In this document: positions 1 through 7,001 of the stretch, one piece after another
How positions within the stretch are numbered: position 1 is the stretch's first letter
Layout of the letters: each line of letters opens with the position of its first letter
Source of the DNA: Ruminococcaceae bacterium UBA6842
GTDB lineage: Bacteria; Bacillota; Clostridia; Oscillospirales; Acutalibacteraceae
NCBI GenBank assembly: GCA_002451855.1
Contig: DKDS01000092.1
Span: 7,615 to 17,232 of the forward strand
Length of the DNA: 9,618 bases
Direction: 5' to 3'
Program-made: the position numbers and the translations under genes
The notes under the pieces: generated by a model
Databases searched by the model: none
What the model was told of the DNA's origin: nothing
The model's input: only the letters and a program-made list of their open reading frames with translations

Positions 1-130
1 CGGCAGGGCGGCGGAGCCTATCGAGCTTGTAAATATGCTTCTTTATGCGGCTTCCGATGAAGGCAGCTTTCTTGACGGCATAAACATACTTATGGACGGA
101 GGGCGCAATATAATGCGCAATAAGGACTGA
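1..130 (+). CDS. Short-chain dehydrogenase/reductase, C-terminal end (5' partial)
   Basis: Reading from base 2, an open frame runs to a TGA at 128-130 and gives the last 42 residues of a protein whose start lies outside the window. The visible part contains the usual end of classical SDR enzymes: a Gly-Arg-Ala-Ala-Glu-Pro-Ile-Glu segment, then a helix ending Ala-Ser-Asp-Glu, then a Gly-Ile-Asn-Ile-Leu-Met-Asp-Gly-Gly strand (family pattern: G-x-x-x-EPxEIA...LASDxxxxxTG...xDGG). SDRs are cytosolic NAD(P)-dependent oxidoreductases acting on alcohols, ketones or sugars. The active site Ser-Tyr-Lys is not in view, so substrate and catalytic competence cannot be judged. The stop lies 1 nt before the ATG of the dehydratase-like gene, so the two are very likely co-transcribed and translationally coupled. 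Family assignment is fairly secure; specific function is unknown. Confidence 0.8.
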   Translation, partial: GRAAEPIELVNMLLYAASDEGSFLDGINILMDGGRNIMRNKD

Positions 131-131
131 T

Positions 132-899
132 ATGAGTAAATTTTTAGTTAAGGACCGCCCGACGCTTACAGTAATGATACAGGCAAGAACGCCCGAGCGT
201 GTAAGCGAGCTTATAAAAAGAGGGCTTGACGGCGGCGCAGACGCTTTTGCGATACAGGTTGACCAGCTTGAACGAAAATACCGTACCGAAGAGTGCTTAA
301 AAAAGCTTTTCGGCGAAATGAATGGAAAGCCTGTATATGTTACCGATTACAGAGGAAATATGAACGAGGGAATGACCGACTGTGAGCTTGCGGATGAATT
401 GCTTATGCTCGCAAGGTGCGGCGCTTCACTTGTTGATGTTATGGGGGATTTTTACTGCCCTTCAAAGGATGAAATAGCGCTTAATTCGGAAGCGGACGCC
501 AAGCAGCGAAGGCTCATAGAGAAAATACAATCTTACGGCGCAGAGGTACTGATGTCTTCCCATACCTACCGCTATTTAACTGCGGACGAGGTGCTTAAAA
601 TCGCAAAAACACAGTCCGAGCGAGGTGCCGATATTATTAAAATAGTCACTGCGGCGGATACCGAGGAAGAGCTGTATAATAATTTCGGAACTACCGCGCG
701 CCTTAAAAATGAGATTAATAAGCCGTTTTTATACTTGTGCGGCGGAAACCTTTGCAAAAAGCATCGCCTTATGGCGCCGATTATTACGAATGATATATAT
801 TTATGCGTTGTAGAGCAGGATGAATTTTCAACGCCGGCACAGCCGCTGCTTAAAACTGCAAAGCAAATAGTAGATTTGGTTTACGGAGGTAAAATATGA
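132..899 (+). CDS. Divergent type I 3-dehydroquinate dehydratase-like protein (class I aldolase-type TIM barrel)
   Basis: The protein has 255 residues, the usual size of type I dehydroquinases, which convert 3-dehydroquinate to 3-dehydroshikimate through a Lys Schiff base. Compared from memory with the Salmonella enzyme, the general-base His (H144, in Met-Ser-Ser-His), the Schiff-base Lys (K170, in Gly-Ala-Asp-Ile-Ile-Lys-Ile), an Arg like R213 (R212), and the Ser and Gln of the C-terminal carboxylate loop (S233, Q237) are present. An Arg and a Glu in the R82/E86 region are also present (R74, E79). The EWRxD strand motif is instead Ala-Ile-Gln-Val-Asp at 40-44, so E46 and R48 are missing. The chemistry is probably imine-based, but the substrate may not be dehydroquinate. 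The gene follows the SDR by 1 nt and overlaps the next gene by 4 nt (ATGA), so the three likely serve one pathway. I give no gene symbol because a housekeeping aroD role is doubtful. Confidence 0.75.
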   Translation: MSKFLVKDRPTLTVMIQARTPERVSELIKRGLDGGADAFAIQVDQLERKYRTEECLKKLFGEMNGKPVYVTDYRGNMNEGMTDCELADELLMLARCGASLVDVMGDFYCPSKDEIALNSEADAKQRRLIEKIQSYGAEVLMSSHTYRYLTADEVLKIAKTQSERGADIIKIVTAADTEEELYNNFGTTARLKNEINKPFLYLCGGNLCKKHRLMAPIITNDIYLCVVEQDEFSTPAQPLLKTAKQIVDLVYGGKI

Positions 900-1879
900 A
901 AGCAATACTTGTAAATGACGACAGAACCTTAAGATGGGACAATGTGCCCGACCCGATTTTGGGAAATGACGATTGCCTTGTGAAAATCGAGGCGGCTGCG
1001 CTCAACCGTGCGGACCTAATGCAAAGAGAGGGAGATTATCCGCCGCCTCCCGGTTGCCCTGATTGGATGGGACTTGAAATTGCCGGAACAATAGTTGAAA
1101 TAGCGGACGGCGCAAAGGAAAAATCCAACTGGAAAATAGGAGATAAGGTGTGCGCGCTTTTGGGCGGAGGCGGTTATGCCGAGTATGCCAATGTCAAGTA
1201 CGATATGCTTATGCCCGTGCCTGAAAATTGCACTATGGTTGAGGCGGCGGCAATGCCCGAAGCGTTCGCTACGGCATATCTTAACCTGTTTATTGAGGGG
1301 AAAATCAAAAGCGGAAATACGCTTTTAATGAATGCGGGTGCAAGCGGTCTTGCCAGTGTTATAATACCGATGGCAAAAGCATTCGGCGTAAGAGTTATAA
1401 CAACCGTGCTTACGGATGAAATTGCGAACAACATAAAGCACTTAAATGCGGACCGTGTAGTGGTTACAACCAAAGAGGATATTACAGAGGTATTAAAGGA
1501 AGAGCTTGAAAACGGTCACGGCGTTGATGTTGCGATAGACTGTCTCGGCGGCGAGATAATGGGCAAGTGCATACATTACCTCACCCACGGCGCGCGCTGG
1601 ATAATGATAGCGGCGCTTGCGGGTCAGAAAACCGAAATAGACCTTAAAAACATATATGTAAGAAATGTAAGGATTGTAGGCAGTACACTGCGTTCAAGAA
1701 CACCCGAAACAAAGGCGGAAATATTGGCGGATCTGGTGCGCGATGTATGGCCCAAAGTATCGGCAGGGGAAGTAAGACCCACTATATACAAGGTTTTGCC
1801 GATAACCGAGGCTGAGGCGGCACAGGATATACTTTACCGCGGTGAAAATGTCGGTAAGGTTGTTCTGACAGTCGGATAA
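896..1879 (+). CDS. Zinc-free quinone oxidoreductase of the MDR superfamily (PIG3-like)
   Basis: The 327-residue protein fits medium-chain dehydrogenase/reductases of the NAD(P)H:quinone oxidoreductase group. The N-terminal GroES-like domain carries Asn-Arg-Ala-Asp-Leu-Met-Gln-Arg followed by Tyr-Pro-Pro-Pro-Pro-Gly and Gly-Leu-Glu-Ile-Ala-Gly, typical of PIG3-type members, and later Gly-Gly-Gly-Gly-Tyr-Ala-Glu-Tyr. The Rossmann loop is Ala-Gly-Ala-Ser-Gly-Leu-Ala at 147-153; the usual second Gly of the Gly-Val-Gly turn is Ala153. A late Gly-Ser-Thr-Leu-Arg-Ser-Arg motif is also characteristic. I see no Cys or His set for catalytic zinc. Such cytosolic enzymes reduce quinones or activated enones with NADPH. 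The ATG lies within the ATGA overlap with the upstream stop and has GGAGGT at 885-890, 5 nt upstream, so translation is coupled. It is the last gene of the operon, followed by a strong terminator. The true substrate is probably an intermediate of the pathway with its two partners. Confidence 0.85.
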   Translation: MKAILVNDDRTLRWDNVPDPILGNDDCLVKIEAAALNRADLMQREGDYPPPPGCPDWMGLEIAGTIVEIADGAKEKSNWKIGDKVCALLGGGGYAEYANVKYDMLMPVPENCTMVEAAAMPEAFATAYLNLFIEGKIKSGNTLLMNAGASGLASVIIPMAKAFGVRVITTVLTDEIANNIKHLNADRVVVTTKEDITEVLKEELENGHGVDVAIDCLGGEIMGKCIHYLTHGARWIMIAALAGQKTEIDLKNIYVRNVRIVGSTLRSRTPETKAEILADLVRDVWPKVSAGEVRPTIYKVLPITEAEAAQDILYRGENVGKVVLTVG

Positions 1880-1893
1880 ATAATTAACATAAC

Positions 1894-1926
1894 AAAAATG
1901 CGCTTTGCTAAGCAAAGCGCATTTTT
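1894..1926. terminator. Bidirectional intrinsic terminator between convergent genes
   Basis: A perfect 15-bp inverted repeat (1894-1908 with 1912-1926) surrounds a 3-nt TAA loop. The GC-rich core GCGCTTTGC is flanked by an A-tract on the left and a T-tract on the right (1922-1927), so each strand reads as a hairpin followed by a run of U. It lies 15 nt after the stop of the quinone oxidoreductase gene and 18 nt after the stop of the minus-strand transporter gene, as expected for a shared terminator. Confidence 0.92.
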
Positions 1927-1944
1927 TGTATACTGTAATAAAAA

Positions 1945-4554
1945 TTATTCGCTTCTTAAAGCGGTAACGGGGTCCTTCTTTGCGGCTACTTTTGACGGGA
2001 AAAGTCCCGCAACGAGTGTAAGCAGCATACTTATTGCGATAAGCAGAACCGCTCCGCCGACAGGCAGCACCGCAAGACCCGATATATCGGTAATAGCGCC
2101 TATTATCGCGTTTATGGGTATAAGCAAAAGCAAGGTGACTATTATTCCGATTGCGCCTGCCGTAAAGCCTACAATAAGCGTTTCGGCGTTAAATACTCGT
2201 GATACATCACGCTTTGAAGCACCCATTGCACGCAGAATACCTATTTCCTTTGTTCTTTCAAGTACGGAAATGTAGGTTATTATTCCTATCATTATTGATG
2301 AAACTATAAGCGATATGCTTACAAAGGCAATAAGAATATAGCTTATCGCGTTTATTATTGTCGTTACCGATGAAAGCATAAGCCCGATATAGTCGGTGTA
2401 GGTTATTTTTTCATTATCGGCGGCAGAGCTGTTATAATCGCTTATAAGCTCGGATATTGTTTCCTTGGCTTCAAAATCCTTGGGATAGATGTTTATGCCC
2501 GAGGGCTTATTGAGATCGGATACGCCCATTTTCGTAAGATTACCGTCATAAGTATCGGCGTCGCTTTTGCTTTCCATAGCAGATTTAAAGCGTTCGGCAA
2601 TCTGCTCGTTGTCCATACCCGCAGACTGCATTTGCGCTATATATTCCTGATATTCTGCCTGCTCGTTCTCGGGGAGCGTGGATATATAAGCGATGAGCTG
2701 TTCGTAATTCATATCCGAAATATCAGAGTTAAACGGCTTGCCTGTGAATACATTTGTTTCGGGGTTATTTTTTTGCGCCTTTACTATTTCGCTGTCATTT
2801 ACTTTTTTTATAAGGTGATCCATAAGCTCGCTTTTGTAGCCTACAAATCCACTCGTCTCTGAGGTGACGGAGTTTTCGGCAGGCTTGATTATGCCTACCA
2901 CCGTTATATCCTCGGCGCTTTTTTCAAGCGCTGACTGTACGAAAATGGCGTCGTCGGTTTTGTCTGTCCATGTGCCGTCCGAATTTTTGCTGAAGTAGTC
3001 GGTATTGCAGAGCAATCGGAATTTAAGCCCCAATATATCGTCATATGAGTATGATACCTCGGCGGTAGGCTCAATTTTTTCGCCAGCCTGAGCCTTTTTC
3101 ATCATTTCTTCAAGCTCTTTTATATCCTTTAAGCCGAGTGAATAAAGTGTATAATCGCTTATCTGATTATTTTTGTCAACCGCAAGCACGATTTCGTTGT
3201 ATTTTTCGGGCATACGGCCGGCAACAACATCATACTGCTTATTTAAAAATTCCTTGTTGTCGAAAAGCCTTGTCCAAACCTCGGTGTTTGAGAAAGACGT
3301 CATCTGCGAATATCCGTTAGCCTGTGCGGAGCTTTCACCGAACACTGTTGAAAAAACGGTGTTTGGGTTAACTCTGTTTCCCTTTTCGTCGTATATATTC
3401 ATAACTGTGGAATATTTATATTCTATTTCGCTTGAATTGGCTTTAAATTCGGGAGTTTCCTCAATATGCTTTTTTAACAGCTCAAGATTGTTTGCCGAAA
3501 TCCCGTTTACCATTGTAGACATCATTTCGGTCATTATATTGTTGCTGTAAATTTTGTCGGGGTCTCTGCCCTCGGGAACCTCATTTTTCCCCATAAGGTC
3601 GCCCGCAAGCTGACTTATGTCCATTCCGGCTTGCTCAATGGAAATAGGATAGCTTGAAAGCGTGTCTTCCTCAACCTTTTGTATATAGGCGTTTACTCCG
3701 CTTGAAAGCGAGAGTATAAGCGCTATTCCTATAATGCCTATCGAACCGGCAAAGGCAGTGAGGAAGGTGCGAGCCTTCTTGGTCATAAGGTTGTTAAGTG
3801 AAAGCGAAAGCGCGGTCAAAAAGGACATTGACGGCCGTTTGCCTCCGTCCTTCTCCTTTAAGGCTTCTTCTTTTCCGTCATACGGGTCTGTATCGTCTGT
3901 TATATTACCGTCAAGCAACCGCACAATTCGTGTGGAATACTGTTTCGCAAGCTCCGGATTGTGCGTTACCATAATTACGAGTCGGTCCTTTGAAATTTCC
4001 TTCAAAAGTTCCATTATCTGCACGGAGGTATCACTGTCAAGAGCGCCCGTAGGCTCGTCGGCAAGCAGTATTTCGGGGTCGTTTACAAGCGCCCTCGCAA
4101 TAGCCACACGCTGCATTTGCCCGCCCGACATCTGATTCGGCTTTTTATTGAGCTGGTCGCCGAGCCCCACCTTTTTAAGCGCTTCCTCGGCTCTTTTTCG
4201 TCTTTCGGCGGCAGGAACGCCCGAAAGTGTCAGCGCTAACTCTACATTTGAAAGCACTGTCTGATGGGGAATAAGGTTATAGCTTTGAAAAATAAACCCC
4301 ACAGAATGATTGCGGTAATTATCCCAATCCTTGTCCTTATATGTCTTGGTTGATTTTCCGTTTATAAAAAGGTCGCCGTCAGTGTATCTGTCAAGTCCGC
4401 CTATAATATTCAAAAGCGTGGTTTTTCCGCAGCCCGACTGACCGAGTATTGATACAAATTCACAGCCTCTGAATTCAATGCTTACGCCCTTTAAGGCGTG
4501 AACCGCGGTATCGCCGACAATATAATCCTTTTTAATATTCTGTAACTTAAGCAT
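1945..4554 (-). CDS. MacB-like ABC transporter, fused ATP-binding and permease protein
   Basis: I place the start at 4554, giving 869 residues, because GGAGGT (minus strand, 4566-4561) lies 6 nt upstream and the protein then opens with a standard ABC start (Met-Leu-Lys-Leu-Gln-Asn-Ile). A 16-codon in-frame extension to 4602 has no such support. The ATPase domain spans about 1-225: Walker A at 38-45, Q-loop Gln90, signature Ser-Gly-Gly-Gln-Met at 143-147, Walker B ending Asp-Glu at 166-167 and H-loop His198. A short charged linker leads to membrane segment 1 (about 264-288), a large extracytoplasmic region (about 290-730), then three membrane segments (about 734-763, 791-815, 835-853) with the FtsX/MacB motif Glu-Arg-Thr-Lys-Glu-Ile-Gly-Ile-Leu-Arg-Ala-Met-Gly-Ala between segments 2 and 3. 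Type VII (MacB/LolCDE/FtsX) transporters couple ATP use to movements outside the membrane, in peptide or drug export, lipoprotein handling or signalling to wall hydrolases. The substrate is unknown. The chain is clearly longer than E. coli MacB (about 650 residues), mostly in the external domain. Confidence 0.9.
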   Translation of the reverse strand: MLKLQNIKKDYIVGDTAVHALKGVSIEFRGCEFVSILGQSGCGKTTLLNIIGGLDRYTDGDLFINGKSTKTYKDKDWDNYRNHSVGFIFQSYNLIPHQTVLSNVELALTLSGVPAAERRKRAEEALKKVGLGDQLNKKPNQMSGGQMQRVAIARALVNDPEILLADEPTGALDSDTSVQIMELLKEISKDRLVIMVTHNPELAKQYSTRIVRLLDGNITDDTDPYDGKEEALKEKDGGKRPSMSFLTALSLSLNNLMTKKARTFLTAFAGSIGIIGIALILSLSSGVNAYIQKVEEDTLSSYPISIEQAGMDISQLAGDLMGKNEVPEGRDPDKIYSNNIMTEMMSTMVNGISANNLELLKKHIEETPEFKANSSEIEYKYSTVMNIYDEKGNRVNPNTVFSTVFGESSAQANGYSQMTSFSNTEVWTRLFDNKEFLNKQYDVVAGRMPEKYNEIVLAVDKNNQISDYTLYSLGLKDIKELEEMMKKAQAGEKIEPTAEVSYSYDDILGLKFRLLCNTDYFSKNSDGTWTDKTDDAIFVQSALEKSAEDITVVGIIKPAENSVTSETSGFVGYKSELMDHLIKKVNDSEIVKAQKNNPETNVFTGKPFNSDISDMNYEQLIAYISTLPENEQAEYQEYIAQMQSAGMDNEQIAERFKSAMESKSDADTYDGNLTKMGVSDLNKPSGINIYPKDFEAKETISELISDYNSSAADNEKITYTDYIGLMLSSVTTIINAISYILIAFVSISLIVSSIMIGIITYISVLERTKEIGILRAMGASKRDVSRVFNAETLIVGFTAGAIGIIVTLLLLIPINAIIGAITDISGLAVLPVGGAVLLIAISMLLTLVAGLFPSKVAAKKDPVTALRSE

Positions 4555-4560
4555 ATTTGA

Positions 4561-4566
4561 ACCTCC
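4561..4566 (-). promoter_or_regulatory. Ribosome binding site that fixes the transporter start
   Basis: On the minus strand this reads GGAGGT, a full Shine-Dalgarno match, 6 nt before the ATG at 4554-4552. It is the reason for preferring the 869-residue form over the longer in-frame start at 4602. Confidence 0.85.
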
Positions 4567-4600
4567 GAGCAATAGATTGCGGCCTTGCCATTTTACAATC

Positions 4601-4630
4601 ATTATAGGAATTATATTCCCGAAATATAAA
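4601..4630 (-). promoter_or_regulatory. Candidate SigA promoter for the ABC transporter gene
   Basis: On the minus strand a perfect -10 hexamer TATAAT occupies 4606-4601, with a weak -35 TTTATA at 4630-4625 and an 18-nt spacer. Transcription would start near 4594 and give a leader of about 40 nt with the GGAGGT inside it. A second TATAAT at 4615-4610 overlaps the spacer and could serve instead, but its -35 is poorer. The choice between them is open. Confidence 0.5.
4607..4619. promoter_or_regulatory. Small inverted repeat in the transporter promoter (possible operator)
   Basis: GGAAT-TAT-ATTCC is a perfect 5-bp inverted repeat with a 3-nt centre. It lies directly upstream of the -10 hexamer assigned to the transporter gene and covers the alternative -10. 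The position suits a repressor site, but repeats this short and AT-rich arise by chance, and I recognise no known regulator motif. Confidence 0.25.
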
Positions 4631-4655
4631 TAGAATATGAATGTTTAAAAAATAT

Positions 4656-4684
4656 TTGATAAATACGGCGAGTAGTGTTATAAT
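4656..4684 (+). promoter_or_regulatory. SigA-type extended -10 promoter for the PBP gene
   Basis: TTGATA (4656-4661), a 17-nt spacer, and TATAAT (4679-4684) preceded by TG and one base (4676-4678) form a near-consensus vegetative promoter. The expected start is near 4691, giving a short leader of about 27 nt that contains the GAAAGG ribosome binding site at 4703-4708. It probably drives the PBP gene and trmO as one transcript. Confidence 0.8.
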
Positions 4685-4717
4685 TAAATGAAAATGTTAT
4701 CTGAAAGGTTATGAAGT

Positions 4718-7000
4718 ATGGAAAAGGTTTTTAAAAAGCTTACCGTGTTTTTATCGGGGCTTCTTATAGTAACTACTGTATTTCTTATATTCGTTATTCC
4801 GACTTACATAAGGTCGGAACGGAAAATAGACTTTTTCTCCTCAAATCAGATAGTTGACAATGTTAAAAATATGGAGATCAATATGACCTCCATTATATAT
4901 GTGCAGAATAAAAAGGGCGATTGGGTAGAGTATCAGCGCTTGCACGGAACCGAAAACCGCATCTGGGTAAGCTTTGATAAAATGCCCAAATATCTCGGTG
5001 AAGCTTTTGTTGCCATCGAAGATGAGCACTTTTGGGAAAACAGCGGCGTTGACTGGAAACGCACCGCCGGAGCAATTGCAAACAGGCTTTTAAAATTCAA
5101 TCCGACTGAATTCGGCGGTTCCACTATTACGCAGCAGCTTATTAAAAATGTCACAAATGACCGTGATAGGGACGCTATGCGTAAAATAAGGGAAATAGTA
5201 AGGGCGCTTCTTATATCCAAGAATCTTTCAAAAACAGAAATTTTGGAAGCATACCTTAATACAATACCGCTTGCAAACGGTATATGCGGCGTTCAGGTTG
5301 CGGCAAACTATTATTTCAACAAGGATGTAAGCGAGCTTACTCTTACCGAAAGCGCGGCGTTGGCGGCTATAACCAACAATCCCTCAAAGTACAATCCGCT
5401 TACCGAAAAGGGCGCGGAGCAGAACGAAAAGCGCCGCCGCCTTGTGCTTGATAAAATGCTTGAGCTTGGCAAAATTACCTATGAGGAATACGATAAGGCT
5501 TATAATGAAAAGCTGAAGCTTGACGATTCTCAAGAGGACGATTACGAAATAGAAATTAACAGCTATTTCGTCGATACTCTTATTGATCAGGTTATAGACG
5601 AGCTTGCGGAAAAATATAATTGCGATACGAAAACCGCTTCTATGATGTTCTACAACGGCGGCTTTAAGATATATTCAACGCTTAATCCCGATATACAGAG
5701 CAGTATGGAAAAGGTTTATGCCGACATAAATACTTATTTTCCGCAAACCGCGGCTAATTTAAACGGCGAAAAGGTACACGCGCAGTCCGCTATGACTGTT
5801 ATGGATTACAGCGGTCATATTGTGGGAATAGTCGGGGGAGCCGGTGAAAAAACTACCAACAGAGGGCTTAACCGCGCGACAAAATCACCCCGTCAGCCCG
5901 GTTCTACAATGAAGCCGATAGGCGTTTACGCACTGGCAATAGATAAGGATATAGTAAATTACTCCTCAAAGGTGCTTGACCAGCCGATAAAGAATTACTA
6001 CGGCACGGGCAAAAGCGGACCTACGGAGTGGTACGGCTATTATAAGGGTACAGTTTCGCTTAATTACGCTATAAGAAAATCAATGAACACCGTTCCCGTA
6101 AGGCTTTTGCAGGAGGTGGGAATTGACACCTCTTATGATTTCCTTGTAAATAAGCTTAACTGCAAGCATTTGGTGCCGGAGGATAAAAACCTTGCGGCGC
6201 TGGCTCTCGGCGGTACTAACTACGGTCTTACCACAACCGAATCCGCTGCGGCGTACGCAATCTTCGGCAATAAGGGCGTTTACCATAAGCCTACTACCTA
6301 CTATAAGATAGAAAGAGCTAACGGCGAGGTCATTTTTGATTATGACGAAACGGGAACGCAGGCTATCAGTCCTGCTTCGGCTACTATAATGAACCACCTG
6401 CTTCAAGAGGTCGTTTACGGCAGCGAGGGTACGGGCGGCGGAATAGCAGGGTATAATTCAGGTATGAAGGCTTACGCCAAAACAGGTACATCAAGCGAAT
6501 CAAAGGACCTTTGGATGGTTGCGGGAACGCCGTATTATGTAGGTTCTGTTTGGTACGGATTTGATATACAAAGCGAGGTATCAAACGGCGGAAGCGCGGC
6601 GAAAATATGGAAAGCGGTAATGTCCGAGGTTCATAAGAACCTTGAAAAAAAGGAATTTGAGGACAGCGATGATGTAGTAAAAAGCGGCGGCGGATATTAT
6701 AAAAAGGGCAGAAAGATTGAAAACCCGATAAATTCCGCGCCGTCTTCAAGCTCCGAACCGTCATCATCGCAGGAGGTATCATCCTCCGATGTATCTTCCG
6801 TAACTTCCTCTGAGGGTGTGTCTTCCGCGGATACCGTAACTTCATCGTCAGATAATTCGCAAGAGGGGACAACGTCTGATACTTCGCCGTCATCCACACC
6901 ATCTGCGGATAGCTCCTCCTCGGCTTCCTCGGAAGCTTCTTCGTCTGCCCCGACCGCTTCGTCAGAGCCGCAATCGCAAACAACAACGGGGTCGCCGTAA
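4718..7000 (+). CDS. Class A penicillin-binding protein (bifunctional peptidoglycan transglycosylase/transpeptidase, PBP1A family)
   Basis: This 760-residue protein polymerises lipid II glycan strands and crosslinks their stem peptides outside the membrane. One N-terminal anchor lies at about 8-31. The GT51 transglycosylase domain follows (about 75-260), with Glu-Asp-Glu-His-Phe-Trp at 101-106 (E101 the likely catalytic Glu), Gly-Gly-Ser-Thr-Ile-Thr-Gln-Gln at 133-140, and the Ile-Leu-Glu-Ala-Tyr-Leu-Asn motif. The transpeptidase domain has all three active-site motifs: Ser-Thr-Met-Lys at 396-399 (nucleophile S396), Ser-Met-Asn at 455-457 and Lys-Thr-Gly at 588-590. The last 88 residues (673-760) are a low-complexity Ser/Thr/Glu/Pro tail, seen in many clostridial PBPs and probably disordered at the wall. 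In GT51 motif 1 the frequent His after Phe-x-x is Asn108. GAAAGG lies 9 nt before the ATG. The symbol ponA or mrcA would fit the family, but orthology is not shown. Confidence 0.95.
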   Translation: MEKVFKKLTVFLSGLLIVTTVFLIFVIPTYIRSERKIDFFSSNQIVDNVKNMEINMTSIIYVQNKKGDWVEYQRLHGTENRIWVSFDKMPKYLGEAFVAIEDEHFWENSGVDWKRTAGAIANRLLKFNPTEFGGSTITQQLIKNVTNDRDRDAMRKIREIVRALLISKNLSKTEILEAYLNTIPLANGICGVQVAANYYFNKDVSELTLTESAALAAITNNPSKYNPLTEKGAEQNEKRRRLVLDKMLELGKITYEEYDKAYNEKLKLDDSQEDDYEIEINSYFVDTLIDQVIDELAEKYNCDTKTASMMFYNGGFKIYSTLNPDIQSSMEKVYADINTYFPQTAANLNGEKVHAQSAMTVMDYSGHIVGIVGGAGEKTTNRGLNRATKSPRQPGSTMKPIGVYALAIDKDIVNYSSKVLDQPIKNYYGTGKSGPTEWYGYYKGTVSLNYAIRKSMNTVPVRLLQEVGIDTSYDFLVNKLNCKHLVPEDKNLAALALGGTNYGLTTTESAAAYAIFGNKGVYHKPTTYYKIERANGEVIFDYDETGTQAISPASATIMNHLLQEVVYGSEGTGGGIAGYNSGMKAYAKTGTSSESKDLWMVAGTPYYVGSVWYGFDIQSEVSNGGSAAKIWKAVMSEVHKNLEKKEFEDSDDVVKSGGGYYKKGRKIENPINSAPSSSSEPSSSQEVSSSDVSSVTSSEGVSSADTVTSSSDNSQEGTTSDTSPSSTPSADSSSSASSEASSSAPTASSEPQSQTTTGSP

Positions 7001-7001
7001 A

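Noticed and set aside
1898..2275. Plus-strand open frame starting inside the terminator hairpin
   Set aside because: It runs antisense to the end of the ABC transporter gene, starts within the terminator stem and has no ribosome binding site.
4555..4602. Longer N-terminus for the ABC transporter (start at 4602)
   Set aside because: The extra 16 residues would overlap the -10 region and the GGAGGT site that clearly serves the ATG at 4554, and ABC ATPases of this type normally begin at that point.
6722..7000. Ser-rich repeat tract as a tandem repeat or a phase-variable element
   Set aside because: The codons for Ser are mixed (tcc, tca, tct, tcg, agc), with no regular DNA repeat unit or homopolymer run. 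It is a low-complexity protein tail, not a slippage repeat.
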